A stretch of DNA of 64,000 nt from Choristoneura fumiferana (taxonomy: Eukaryota > Arthropoda > Insecta > Lepidoptera > Tortricidae): assembly GCF_025370935.1 (NCBI RefSeq), contig NC_133501.1, positions 1,891,075 to 1,955,074 on the forward strand. Direction: 5' to 3'. Below, one piece after another: positions 22,650 to 34,566 of this stretch. The notes below the pieces were generated by a model. It was given only the letters and a program-made list of their open reading frames with translations. It did not search any database and was not told the DNA's origin. Both the position numbers and the translations under genes were made by a program. Position 1 is the first letter of the stretch. Each line of letters starts with the position of its first letter.

Positions 22650-23130
22650 ACAGTCAACGTGATGATAAGTGATCACTTTTGTAGCTTGTCACTTTAACCC
22701 TTTAGTGGGTAACGGCAAGTTACGAAAAGCCAAGTTAACGAAACGTGTAACGACTGTAAATGCGAACAGAGGTAGAATAGTCGAGTTGGCGACTCAATTA
22801 TACTGTTGTTGGACTACAATACTATCGAACCATCATCTGAATCGTAATTCATGACCCCCTGTAGAAACCTTCATTTCGAATAAAAGTCGTATAGTGCCAA
22901 CGCATGTTTGCTTGAACGAGGCGAAAGGTTTATTCGTGACACTTAACTGAATGCGAACGTTCTACGATTGGGAGGGAATTTATTCTGACACTTAGGCTGT
23001 GCGAACGTTCTACGATGGGTCAGGAATCAAATGGTTCGGATTGTACTTACTTAATCTTGGGCAAAACTAAAAGCGCAGTCGCCCGCTGGTGGCCGTAAGA
23101 CCATAGAAGCGAAAACACCAGTTTGTTGGT
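22650..23130. other. No gene; short direct repeat
   Basis: GCGAACGTTCTACGATTGG occurs twice (about 22952 and 23007). Nothing else recognised. Confidence 0.4.
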
Positions 23131-23860
23131 TACATATTAAATATATTATTGACCCGGATAACTCACGTCTTAATGAGGGCTATCGCGTATGAATTCGCCA
23201 CTAGAGGCGCTAGTGTAGCGTGAGGTCTCCGAAATGTCAAATCTCATAGTTTTTCGGTGAGCTACGCGGGTTTATTTATAATTAGAATAATTTTGTGAAT
23301 ATTTTGCAATATCTGAAATTAATTATGGCAAATATGCGTTCCGGGGCAATGAATGTCTGTGTTTTGAAACAGTTTTGTCTTTCGGAAACCTTTGTCCTCC
23401 CTTTTTTTCGAACAAAACGGGGACTATGGAACACTGGCATGCTCGATATTTTTATGGTACGGTTTTAAGTTGTATTAAATATGATTTTAATCTAATAACA
23501 GACTTTGAAAGCTATACTTAAAAACCTCACGCAACAGTGCGCCATCAAGTGAGACAAAAAACGATAGCCCTCATTAGCCCGACTTCGGGCTAATCCGTAG
23601 CTCTTCCTCTTCGGAGCAACGCTACTCGGCGGCTGTTGCAACACGCGCACTACGCGCCGCCGCTCTGCTCGCGTGACTACCCAACGAAACTGACACCGGC
23701 ACACAACTACCCGCGTTTTCATCGTCATTTTCATTATAATTGTCAAATGTAGGGTAGAGTAGGGTTCCGAAGAGGAAGGGCTACGGATTAGCCCGAAACA
23801 TGTCGGGCTAAACTCGATTTAAGTCATGAGTTATCCGAGTCAATATATTTAATATGAGTG
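23130..23860. mobile_element. TIR element with a second element inserted
   Basis: TTAAATATATTATTGACCCGGATAACTCA at the left pairs with TGAGTTATCCGAGTCAATATATTTAA at the right. Inside are the 23175-23575 MITE and a hairpin around CCCGACTTCGGGCTAATCCG and GGATTAGCCCGAAACATGTCGGG. Confidence 0.65.
23175..23576 (+). mobile_element. MITE with AATGAGGGCTATCG ends, copy 1
   Basis: Ends AATGAGGGCTATCG and CGATAGCCCTCATT are inverted repeats. It is over 90 percent identical by eye to 35338-35766, but lacks about 20 bp (AAACTTTGTTTTCACGCCCG) present there. Confidence 0.75.
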
Positions 23861-24029
23861 AGTCTCACGGTAGTTTCATGTTCAAAATTGTTGGATACAA
23901 TAAGGATACAATACACCAAATACAATTCACTCGAAGATCTTCACAGAATAGCCCTCAAACATAATACATCTTTATATAGAAACATTGTAAACAAAGTAGG
24001 GGAGGGTGATATCAGAGAAGCTGCCCGTC

Positions 24030-24520
24030 TCCTTTTTAGGGTTCCGGAGCCAAAATGGCAAAAACGGAACCCTTATAGTTTCGCCATGTCTGTCTGTCTG
24101 TCTGTCTGTCCGTCCGCGGCTTTGCTCAGGGACAATCAATGCGGATATATATGCCGACAAAATAGTACAATAAAAAATTAAAAAAAATTTTTTTTTAGGC
24201 TGCCTCCCATAGGCGTACAGTGGGGGTGATTTTTTTTTTTCATCCAACCCTATAGTGTGGAAAATCGTTGGATTGGTATTTTAAAACCATTAGGAGTTTG
24301 CTAAGACGATTTTTCGATTCAGTGATTTGTTTGCGAAATATTCAACTTTAAAGTGCAAATTTTCATAAAAATCGAGCCCCCCCACCCCTCTAAAATCTAA
24401 ACCGGTTGGTGGAAAATTTGAAAAAAATCAGGATGGTAGTAAGTATATCAAACTTTCAAGGAAAACTATAACGGCTAAGTTTGCTTGAGAATTATTAGTA
24501 GTTTATGAGTAAATAGCAGC
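24030..24520 (+). repeat. 'Gggttccgt' dispersed repeat, copy 2
   Basis: Plus-strand copy with the TCTGTCTGTCTGTCCGTCCGC run and the following TCCCATAGGCGTA and AAAATCGAGC blocks. Confidence 0.75.
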
Positions 24521-24599
24521 CTAAGGTATAAAATATACTTACCTAAACAAACCTTAAAGTTCACTGGAACTTACTTCCCAAATTCTAAAATCGCCGGTA

Positions 24600-24960
24600 A
24601 AACATTTGGACATACCTTTTATATCTGTGTCCAGAAATGCGTGGACCAACGCCTGCCTAAGCACCGATCTACCCGGAAACTTCAGTTCTCAGCGGCTTTG
24701 GGATGAACCACTCTGTGGACTGGTACGATGGGATAATTTGTACCAAACGTCAACCAGTCTTTCATAGCGTGCTTGGCTCCTCGAGGTTGCTGAGTGGGAA
24801 TCCGGGCAGTGGCTCCAAGCTCTGCCACCTTCACCGATCGGACCACTTCTGGTAGACCCGGAGATTGTGACACAAAATATTAGATCATTTGTACCAGTAT
24901 GGCGGTTCTTCACAGGGGTCTAATTACGGAATGACAAAAAAGAAAATGATGGTCATAGCG
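24600..24960. repeat. Dispersed repeat shared with 49590-49700
   Basis: The GACCCGGAGATTGTGACACAAAATATTAGATCATT block to ATGGTCATAGCGCTGG is nearly identical at 49592-49700, inside DH-PBAN intron 2. Class unknown. Confidence 0.6.
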
Positions 24961-25593
24961 CTGGCCCAATCGCGTGGGCGATAAATAACGAAAATCAAAC
25001 TATTTGTTCCATAAAAATGCTTGTATTTTCCGATAGTCGATAAAAAAAGATGAAGGCGGTAGCGTAATGCCATACTTCTCCGGTGAGACTTACAGCCAGC
25101 CATACCGACGCGAATACATTGATAAAAAAAAAAAAACAATTCAACCATTAGTACCAGGCTAATTTTTGCGCAGCTAATCATCGTCGAGTAGCCATTCACG
25201 AAAATCACCTTTGTTTGAACATATAAAAGCATATAAAAAAATAAAAATCAGCAGAGCATTTTTTCAGTAGAAGTTACAGTGCAAAATTAAAAGTTAAATT
25301 TGCGGTATCTCTGAAGTCGAAAAACAATTGGATTCTTTTACATACATATTTTAGGTAGTACATAGGTAAGTATACAGAAAGAATTTCAGGCTGAGGAATT
25401 TTTCACAGGGAGCTATAAACGATTGTCATATTTAGGTAAAAATACCTAACTTCTCGTAAAAAAAGTTGTTGGATTATTGTATAATTACAATCTGTATTAC
25501 CTATTTTCATCATGTGCCAAGTTTCATAGGCGGGATAATTTTTCGTAAGTCTCCATACAACAAATCTTCTCGTAGACTGGAGTAATATTTGAT
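24960..25593. other. No gene seen
   Basis: AT-rich sequence between mobile-element pieces; no coding sense on either strand. Confidence 0.4.
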
Positions 25594-27488
25594 TTACTTA
25601 ATGTTGACCGGCTTGTCTATAATTAATTCTGACACTACATCGTTGCCTAACAAAATATCAACAGCTGACTTTTCGTAGAACAATGGATCAGCTAAGTCGA
25701 AACGCTTATACTGTTCCACAACCTCGGAACCTACCGCAAAACTCGGAACGTCCGATTTACACGGTTTTATGTCGCAAGTAATAATACCATAGTTTTTAAC
25801 TACTTCGCCGCCTAGTCCAGACACGGTAAACGGACATTTGTTGCGACGTAGGCCCAAACGTTGAGCACAATCTAACGTAATAAACGAGCTTTGAGCACCC
25901 AAATCTAGAACTGCACGGCGATTCTGCGGTTGACCCGCGATATCAGCAATTTGTATGCGAGTAGTACCTAACACAACACCATAGTTTGCGTCCTCATTCA
26001 CGGAATGAAGCGATTCTTTTACCGCGACGTCAGTATGGGCATCGACACTCACGGAGTGCGATGGATTTATCCCGGCTACGCATACGTTAGAGCGAGATGG
26101 CTGCGACGTCAGCACGGCTGACGACGCACCTGCGTCAAAAAGGGGCGGCTGCGGCGTCAGCACGGCTGACGGCACACCCGCGTCGCGATGAAGCAAATAA
26201 TGGTGAGGCGAAGAGCATACTCCACAAGTCATGTAGCTTCTGCACTCAGAAGAATCATGACTAGATTTTAAGCAATTCGTGCATAATTTTAAGGCGTTGA
26301 CACGGTCAATCCTATCCTGAACTAACAGTTTACGAAACTGTTCGCACCGGTAAATCATATAATTTAAATTACAATGCACGCATAAATGAGTGTCGTTTCG
26401 AGTTGTAGTCAAGCCAAATTTAGGCAAAACCTGGGGAGATCGTGAATTTTTATAATACATGTTATTCGATTGAGTAGGCTTATAACTCGGTTGCGGTGTA
26501 CTAAATTTGTTTAGAATAAAACCAGATTTTGTTTTGTTTTGAGTTGACGAAGAAGCGGTCCAGGAGCTAGTACTCGGGAAAGTATTTTCGAGTACTTTAT
26601 TTTGTTTATTTACGATATCAATGAGTTCTTTGAAAGTCGGCAACTCGTTTTGATCCCGGCTTTCTTCGAATAACTTTCGCGTGTGGCTATCGAGCCCGCG
26701 TAAGGCAATATGGCAGAATAGGTAGTCATCTAAATCTCGAATTTTCAATGCTTTAATAGCTTTCAATGAATGGTCAAAAGTTTCAATAAACGAAGTCAAA
26801 TTCGCGACACTATCTTTTGTCAGCAGGGTAAAACCCAGCATTCGGTCTAAATATCTCCCGGTCAATGCCCTTTGATCATGATACTGTCTAATAAACTTTG
26901 CCACACTACGGCATAGTTATTAGCAGTGATCGGAAGATTTTTTACCATATTTAGTGCGGAACCCTTCACACATGACAACAGATAGTGAAATTTGTCGATG
27001 TCATCGAAGCTACGATTATGTACTAAAGACACGAAAGTATCGTAGAACGTCGTCCAATTTTCAATCTGACCATCGAATTCGATCAAAGTAAGCTTAGGCA
27101 ATGACGGCCTACCTAAATTGCTCTCATTATTTGTTTGACGTAAATTCGCCGACTGCTCCTGGTTTAACTTTTCACAGTTCAAAGCTACTCGTTTGCACGC
27201 ATAAAATAAATCGTCAAAACTCTCTAGTACGCTTGTCGAGGGCTTAGAATCTGGTGACTGTTGCAATTCAAGTACAACAATATTCATAACAATATTTTCG
27301 AAGTCGCTACGAGCGTCGTCGAGTTCTGAATACTGTACCAAAAATCTCTGCACCGAATCTAAGCTATCCATTCTAAGTGTTTTGGATAAATCATAAGCCT
27401 TTTGAACCTTACTGAACAGATATTCTTTTTTCAAATTTAAAATTTTTAATTGTGATTCACAATCTTCACCCTCTATTATTGGCGCCAT
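25594..27488 (-). pseudogene. BEL/Pao LTR retrotransposon gag and protease, frameshifted and truncated
   Basis: Two minus-strand frames join. 26862-27488 holds the DUF1759-type gag domain (L-P-K-L-T-L-I-E-F-D-G-Q-I-E-N-W and F-H-Y-L-L-S-C-V-K-G-S-A). 25594-26904 continues it, then has a C-x2-C-x4-H-x4-C zinc knuckle (C-T-N-C, H, C), a second C/H cluster, and an aspartic-protease region with A-V-L-D-L-G-A-Q-S-S-F-I. The two frames are offset by one missing base near 26890. The protease motif is D-L-G instead of the usual D-S-G or D-T-G. No reverse transcriptase, RNase H or integrase follows; the element stops just after the protease, before a 3' LTR. Clearly a dead, truncated copy. Confidence 0.88.
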
Positions 27489-28180
27489 TTTTAAATTCTG
27501 TCACGGACAAATTAATTACAATGGACTTGCCAACTTGAAACAAAAAAAAAGTGAACTCGCCCATGTGCAATTGCACACGTGAAAAAAATGATTTTAGATG
27601 TTTATTTTACAGAAATATGACGTGAATACGATTCACGGTATAATGGGCAAGAGAATAGTGTAACTTTTGAATAGAAAATTCGGATCGGAGGTCAAAAAAT
27701 GTGGCGTCACGGAACCACGTAAAGAAAAGTTTTCGAAGCAAATGGACTGTATGAGGAGAAACTGGCTAAGTTTAGAATGACCTAAAAAACTGGACACAGA
27801 AAGATGGGCTTTCTGTTAATACTGCCTTTATCATTCCAGATTAATTACAAAAGACTCACCATGCCTTTCCTCTACGATAGCGAACCCGTCGAAAGTTTTC
27901 AGCAGTCCAGGCTTAGGTCAAATCTAAATGTCTTAAAAAAAGTCACACCTACGCACTGATTACACAAAATAATATTCTTTAATACATCACAACTAAAATG
28001 TTCTCTTGATGTAGTAGGTTTTAATTAATTAATAAAATATTGAATTAAAATGTGCCTTCTCTTCTTCTGGCGAGTTCAAATTGACACTAGTTGCGCGCGC
28101 AGACCATCGCCAATACCTTCGTAGGCTGCGTTCCGTTTCAGTCAGACTTAGCGCAGCGCTTTTGCAAATTAAAACTAGAA
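27489..28180 (-). other. Leader and possible 5' LTR of the BEL/Pao copy
   Basis: On the minus strand this AT-rich stretch lies directly upstream of gag and has no gene. A 5' LTR and primer-binding site should be here, but I cannot see a paired LTR downstream to define its ends. Confidence 0.3.
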
Positions 28181-28199
28181 TAAAAACGGCGATATATCG

Positions 28200-29430
28200 A
28201 ACAATGTCTAAGTTCGATATTTAAAAAACGTCTGAACCGATTTTGATAAAAATGTCTAGGAACCATCGCTAGAAAACCTGTTTTAAAATATAAAACTGCA
28301 TTTAAATCGGTTCACCCATTTAAGAACTACAGTGCCACAGACAGACACAAACACATATATATACACAAACTTATAAACAAGCCCTCGAAGGTCGAGGGTT
28401 AAAAAGCGGCAGTCAGGGACCCGTATTGAAAAACTCTCGGCGAATATTATATAACTAGCGACCCGCCCCGGCTTCGCACGGACAAAGTAAAAAAAAAACG
28501 CCAAAGTGCGAGTCGGACTTTCGTACGAAGGGTTCCGTACCTATACAATACCACAGAATAAGTAATAGTACAAATACAGAAGCTTCTGTGCCGTACAAAA
28601 GTGACGTTTAGGCATAAGAATCGTGCCTACTTTATGCTTCTCTGTCTACCGCATAATTCGTATTCATTCGAACGCGGCACGTGTAGTGCTTGGGTTGCTA
28701 CTTGTTGCTACTCCCGGAATACACTAGTGAAGGTTAGAAATGTCATCATCGTCAGATGTCTTTTGAGCATAGTTGCACAAAATTCATAATTAAATTAAAT
28801 GAAATTTACTGCGTATGAACTAAGGTACAGATGATTAGGTTCATATTGCTTAACGTTACTTTTGTGATGGCAGCCACATTGTATATGTTTTTTTTTGTGT
28901 CAAAATTCTATTTTCCAAGCCACTTGATACCCATATGGAACGGATTGAAAAGAAATACGCAATAGGCAATTTTTGATGGAAATCATTTTGGATAAAAAAA
29001 AATATACCTACTACAACTTTTCACATTTTAACGTAGGTACGTTACTGTGGTAAAATGCAGAATCTTATTGCTTTATTCTTCAACAGGTTAATACGTAATA
29101 AAATAAGACGACAAGTAGGTAATGTTAACATGCAATTATTCATTTTATTTACAGTCCGTCTTTTTTTACACACCTGACAGGGTGTGGTGTGTTTTTAGGG
29201 CACCTGCGGACAAACAGACGCGGTCTTAAGTATCTAAAAGGTATGTTTTGACACTGCATCAGCAAATATAAAAATACATAGTCGTAGGGCCTAGGCCCTA
29301 GGCCATAAAGTATGTATGAAAATCCATTACTGTCCGCTGCTCAAAGTTTTTAAATTTGCTTACTAACATTAAATTGACAAAGGAAAAATTACGAACAGCC
29401 AACCACCACTACTCTGTAAGCATTTGCGAT
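28200..29430. other. Mobile-element scraps, no gene
   Basis: Includes an ACAGACAGACACAAACACATATATAT stretch (about 28337), a partial CTAGCGACCCGCCCCGGCTTCGCACGG end (28457) and the repeat shared with 6370. No exon found. Confidence 0.45.
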
Positions 29431-29433
29431 ACT

Positions 29434-29540
29434 GCGATGCGATGCGATGCGATGCGATGCGATGCGAAGCGACGCGACGCGACGCGACAGGACGCGATGC
29501 GATGCAATGCGATGCGATGCGATGCGATGCGATGCGATTG
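29434..29540 (+). repeat. GATGC/GACGC pentanucleotide microsatellite
   Basis: About 20 copies of GATGC, interrupted in the middle by GACGC and single substitutions. It opens spurious frames on both strands. Confidence 0.95.
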
Positions 29541-29734
29541 ATGGATGAATGGATGAAATATTTTCTCACATTGTTTGAGAAAAGCACTATACAAACCTCG
29601 GCCAGAACAGGGATGGTTGGACCCGAACTCGTCCATCAATCCCTTACTTCATGGCCCCCTTTAATTTGTAACTTTATTTTATTTTTAGTATTTTGTTGTT
29701 ATAGCGGCCACAGTAATACCTAATCTGTGAAAAT

Positions 29735-29868
29735 TTCGAGTGTCTAACTTTTACGGCTTCAGAGATAGAGCCCTGTGACAGACGGACGGACAGACAGACA
29801 GAGACAGACAGTGGAGTCTCAGTAATAGGGTCCCGTTGGCACCCTTTGGGTACGGAACCCTAAAAAGA
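29735..29868 (-). repeat. 'Gggttccgt' relative, short
   Basis: CAGACGGACGGACAGACAGAC to GGGTACGGAACCCTAAAAA; the same end form occurs at 36855 (+) and 60340 (-). Confidence 0.6.
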
Positions 29869-30115
29869 GTGCTATCTTCGCCGAAAAACCGCTTTGCAGT
29901 TTGGACAAAATATTTGTAAGTTGTTATTTTTGTAAACTGTGGCTTAATAATAATAAATAAAAATAAAAAAAATCTACCCCGTGTTTTTCGATAGATTTCA
30001 TGTTGTGTCAATCCTACGTTTTAAATAAACTAAATGCTTAAAATAAACGTGAACTTTTTTTGCTAAAGTTCGGCTGTAGACTTAATATTGAAACTATTTT
30101 GGATACAAGTAATTT

Positions 30116-30618
30116 TTAATCCAGTGCATATTCGGCTGCGGCCTTTTCTGAATTATTTATAATATTATCAATTTTTTGTCGCGTTATAAACAAATTCTTT
30201 CTTAATTTGAAAATGATTTCGTTTGCAGTGTCCTCCTTGATATCCGGGAATTCAGTTTTCATTCTATCTTTGATTTCTACGAACGTCGTATCCGGTAAGC
30301 CGTCTTGGATTTCTTCTTTCGCCTCAAACGTCAAATTCTTCTGTTGTAATTCAACTGTTTCCCTCAAATCGTTAGCAAAATTGATTAGGAATTCTTCTAA
30401 AGTTATTTTAATTTTCTCCATGTCGTCTATGGTTAGATTTTTGTATTGAGTGTTTACGTAGTCCGCCATAATGTTTTTAAAATTCTGGATGTAGGAGACG
30501 ACATTTACTGTTTTTTGAATTTCCTCCTCTACGTTGTCTGTGGTTGCTTCTGTTTGTTTGTCTTCAAGCGGCAAGCATGTCCCGTAGTTAAATATTAATA
30601 CAAGAAGAATTAGTCTTT
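30116..30618 (-). CDS. Unrecognised secreted helical protein, terminal exon
   Basis: On the minus strand a TTTCTCATTCCAG acceptor opens a 503-nt exon entered in phase 1 that ends with TAA at 30116-30118. It begins R-L-I-L-L-V-L-I-F-N-Y-G-T-C-L-P-L-E-D, the second half of a signal peptide, followed by about 145 polar residues rich in K, E, N and I. The pattern (for example I-T-L-E-E-F-L-I-N-F-A-N-D-L-R and F-K-L-R-K-N-L-F-I-T-R-Q-K-I) predicts amphipathic helices. There are two N-L-T sequons, and after the signal peptide no cysteine. I do not recognise the family. The first exon is uncertain: an ATG near 30750 on the minus strand gives a phase-1 junction but a weak donor. Most likely a small extracellular protein. 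Confidence 0.6.
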
Positions 30619-30884
30619 CTGGAATGAGAAAAAAAATACTAAGATATATATAACTGCAAAGACTAAACAGAAAGCTGCGGAAACTTAAAACTTTCCCGGG
30701 ATACAAGTTAGCCAATTTAAACCTATCAAGACAGCGTAGGTATCTAATAACACCATATAGTCTTTCAAATTATTTAATTCAAACAAACACCGATAATATA
30801 ATAATAATACAATTATCAAACACGGAACACACGCGCGCCAAGGAGGCTCAAGGAACAATGTCGAAATGGCCACGTCAAACGCCA

Positions 30885-31250
30885 TAGGGAAGTGACCAAT
30901 GCGACCGAAAGCCAGTGATGTCCCTTATTTATTTTTTTAATTTCTTTTTGTCTTTACGCTTCATACGATTCACAACCGCAATGACACATACTTTTTTATT
31001 TGTACCTACTTAATAATATTGTTGTGTCTTGTGTTGTGAATAAATGTATTTTCTTTCTTTATTTCTTTAATCGATGGATTTCCGCCTGAAGGTCGCATCG
31101 AGAGATTAATATTCGATATAGAGTGATTAACACTAAGTTAAGATTTTTATTTCCTATACATTCTCTATATTATAATTTTATCGGTGGGGTTATATCATCT
31201 CAGTGTACTTTAAACTCGTGGTTTGACATTTAACTAACTAACTAACAAAC
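30885..31250. other. Upstream region of the minus-strand secreted gene
   Basis: No element or exon recognised. The promoter of the 30116-30618 gene should lie here or just left of it, but no clear TATA box is seen. Confidence 0.3.
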
Positions 31251-31254
31251 TAAC

Positions 31255-31400
31255 TAATTTGGCTCAGGGACCCAAAGAGGGTCTTGGCCTCCGAAACGAG
31301 AGCACGCCATCTGTCCCGATCGTGCGCAGCCTCTTGCCAGTCGTCGACTTGGAGACGCCGCAGATCCGCCTGGCTGGACACTGTCTTCCCACACACACAT
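31255..31400 (-). mobile_element. LINE 3' fragment
   Basis: Contains GAGAGCACGCCATCTGTCCCGATCGTGCGCAGCC, a fragment type common at LINE 3' ends in moths. No protein left. Confidence 0.35.
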
Positions 31401-31439
31401 TTGCCACTAATAAATAACCCTAATGATTTATCTTACTTA

Positions 31440-31845
31440 TTATTTTTAATATTTTAAACGCGAAAGTTTGTATGGATGGATGTTTGTTGGATGTATGTTC
31501 GTTACTCTTTCACGCAAAAACTACAAAACGGATTTAAATGAAATTTGGCACACTGGTAATATATACCCTGGCTGGCATAGGCTACTTTTTATCCCGATAT
31601 TCCTACGGGATAGGGATAAAATCTCGAAATAATAACCACTGGGTTTAGAATCATGAAATTTGGTATGTAGGTAGCTGAACATCTGAAATAACACATAAGC
31701 TACTCTTTATCCCGCCCGATATTCCCACGGGAATGACACAACCTCAATGTAGACCACGATCTAAATTTAGGGGATTCCCGGAGGAATTTTGTAACTATTT
31801 GATCGAATAGTTTAGGCGTGCGAAGCCGCGGGTAAACCCTGTTTG
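31440..31845 (-). repeat. Dispersed element, minus-strand relative of 470-960
   Basis: Carries GCGAAAGTTTGTATGGATGG at one end and GCGTGCGAAGCCGCGGGTA at the other, with two TTTATCCCG...CCCACGGGA blocks inside. Confidence 0.6.
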
Positions 31846-31956
31846 ATTTAATACAATGTAAAAATGTCATGTCACTTATTAAGTAGAGCGCATAACACGT
31901 CGGTACCATTCAAAAGAAGTCGTGTGTTCAGTACTTTAATTATGAACTTTCGGCGA

Positions 31957-31980
31957 ACACACACACACACACACACAGGA
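31957..31980 (+). repeat. CA microsatellite
   Basis: About ten CA repeats after GGCGAA. Confidence 0.9.
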
Positions 31981-32344
31981 TAGATGACCTAATATGTGTA
32001 CATCTACGAGGCTTATTTATTTATTTGTTACTCTCTATATTGATTAGTTATTATAAAATACTGTTACTTATAATATAATATTGTCAATAAGTGTTAAAAA
32101 TGTTGGAGGAGTGGAGCGTTCTAACACAGGCTTTTTAGCCTAAAGGGACGCCCCAGGTACCTACTGTAAACCTACTTACTTATAAATATGAAATAAAGAT
32201 ATTTATTGATTTTTTGAGTCTTTATTAACTGCACTTTACACTTGAGGAAGCAACACAAGTACAGTCGAACAAATTGAATAATGACCCAATTATTTTTATT
32301 TTTTTATTTTAATGGTTTTATTTGGTCGATTTTTCCATATATGT

Positions 32345-32605
32345 ATAAGTACTCGGTTTGGATAGGTATTAAACTAAATGTAAACAAAACAACGTCAATT
32401 GGTGCCTTTAAATATTGAAATCCCCCATTAAACTAAGTATCTAAACATTTACATTTCTGTATTGAAATGCTAAACTAGTGTGTTTAGTTTGTATTACAAT
32501 GATAGATAAGTAAAATGTTTAAAATCCTTGAATGTAGGTACCAAATCGGGCAGCTGAAGTTTGTTTACATTTAGTTACATACCTATCCAAACCAAGTATA
32601 GATAT
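32345..32605 (-). mobile_element. MITE with GGTTTGGATAGGTA ends, single-unit copy
   Basis: CTCGGTTTGGATAGGTATTAAACTAAATGTAAACAAA at the left pairs with TTTGTTTACATTTAGTTACATACCTATCCAAACCAAG at the right. It is the inverted single-unit form of 34020-34566. Confidence 0.8.
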
Positions 32606-32819
32606 GCTCGAGATTTATTGTCATTTAGTACAATATGAAAAATTGACGATTCGTAATTATAAGTCCTAGTAGAAAAATACCACTTTGAAAACTCAACAAG
32701 GAAAACTGCCCTACCCATCCTGAATATCGTCAAAAATTTAATCTTATCCATGGTAAAATTGACGAAGGAGATTGACAAGATTTGAACTAAGTAAATGCTG
32801 CCCAGAATACACCTCCAAC

Positions 32820-34019
32820 GAGTTGTTTTAGTTTCTATTAGAAAAATGTATACCGATCCGTAGCAATATCAGGATAAAGAATAGCCTATGTGTCCAGGCA
32901 TCAAGATATCTACATTATCAAATTTAATTTCACCCAAACCCGTCCACCGTTTTCGCCTGAAGGAGTCACAAATTCACTTACACATACAAACTTTCGAATT
33001 TATAATATAAGTAGGTTTATTTTAGACTAAAATGACTCACTCATGTTTGTAATGAACGTTATCACTGCACCGTTTCGGCTCAAAAGGCGAACTGAGCTAT
33101 ACAACGCGCACAATAATCTGTAAATCATTATGCAACATGCAGCAATCGGGCTTTGCATGAAGATATTATAGGTAAAAAGCTTAAGTAAATGACCTGTTGT
33201 ATGTAGTAGGGTAGTAGTAACGTGACGGTATAGATAAGTCGAAGTTCCATATTCAAAAAACCGGCCAAGCAAACCAAAATTAAGCAACTTCTAAGTTGCT
33301 GTGTATTTATATTAGAAGTTTTTTGTACTGATCGTTCAAAGGCTAACTGGCAGAGATCCCTTCAGGGATAAGTTCGCCTTTGTACTTAACACTTTTTTTT
33401 CTGTAACCTTTTTTTTTCCTTTTTGAACAATAAAGAGTATAAACAAACAAACAATGTAGCGTGGAAATACTTTTTAATATAACGACTTTTTAGTCTACCC
33501 GTGACCAAGGCCACTGCATGTAATGTGGCCGAAACGTCGAGGTAAATATTACTCGTGTGTGTTATCGTGATAAGTCCCGTTGGTGGTATTTTGAAAGAAC
33601 ACTTTTTAATGACTACACTCCTATTTAATATTTTGTTTTAGTTTCAATGATTTACTTAATTGCGTGTAGGTAAATAGGCATAATTGAATTTTTAAAAACA
33701 TAATAAATCCAATGTTTAAATAAAAAAATGCTACATGTTCCTTATAGCATAAAGTCGTCCACATAAATTGTCGGATCTACAATGCAAATAACAACTTTGT
33801 GGTGTGCTGTGGTCAGGCCAACATAATTCCACAAAACATTAAGATCTTCAGAGTTCTTCAGCTTATCTTGGACAACATACTGACACATATTCGAACATAC
33901 ATTCACACACGCACTACTCGGACAAGGATGTTATTATATATACGGTACCTAGTGAATAATGTTTTGCGATCGTATTTTTGTCGGAAAATTTCGTAGTTAC
34001 CTTGTTTTACCAATTAGCT
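32820..34019. other. Element scraps, no gene
   Basis: Holds a dispersed-element end (32870-33010, TTCACCCAAACCCGTCCACCG to TATAATATAAGTAGG), a LINE-type tail (33340-33450, ending GAACAATAAAGAGTATAAACAAACAAACA) and a GTGGCCGAAACGTCGAGG repeat (33525). No exon found. Confidence 0.45.
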
Positions 34020-34566
34020 TATACTTGGTTTGAATAGGTATTTAACAAAATGTAAACAAACTTTAGCTGCTAAATTTGGTACATTCAATGATTTTAAACA
34101 TTTTACTTATCTATCATTGTAATACAAACTAAACTAGTGTAAGTATTTCAATACAGAAATGTAAATGTCTAGATAGTTTTACTTGGTTTGAATAGGTATT
34201 TAACAAAATGTAAACAAACTTTAGCTGCTAAATTTGGTACATTCAATGATTTTAAACATTTTACTTATCTATCATTGTAATACAAACTAAACTAGTGTAA
34301 TTCAATACAGAAATGTAAATGTTTAGATAGTTTTACTTGGTTTGAATAGGTATTTACAAAATGTAAACAAACTTTAGCTGCTAAATTTGGTACATTCAAT
34401 GATTTTAAACATTTTACTTATCTATCATTGTAATACAAACTAAACTAGTGTAATTCAATACAGAAATGTAAATGTTTAGATAGTTTAATGGGGGATTTCA
34501 ATATTTAAGACACCAATTGACGTTGTTTTGTTTACATTTAGTTAAATAACTATCCAAACCAAGTAT
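34020..34566 (+). mobile_element. MITE with internal tandem triplication
   Basis: The same ends as 32345-32605 enclose three head-to-tail blocks of about 150-157 bp (TTACTTGGTTTGAATAGGTA to AATGTTTAGATAG) starting near 34020, 34178 and 34334. Only the last block continues into the unique GGGGGATTTCAATATTTAAG part. Confidence 0.85.

Noticed and set aside
29356..29723. Frames on both strands of the GATGC microsatellite
   Set aside because: Pentanucleotide repeat opens every frame; no codon structure outside it.
30685..30885. 66-residue minus-strand frame as exon 1 of the 30116-30618 gene
   Set aside because: It has an ATG, but no donor giving the needed phase 1 was found in it except a weak GTTTAA near 30718.
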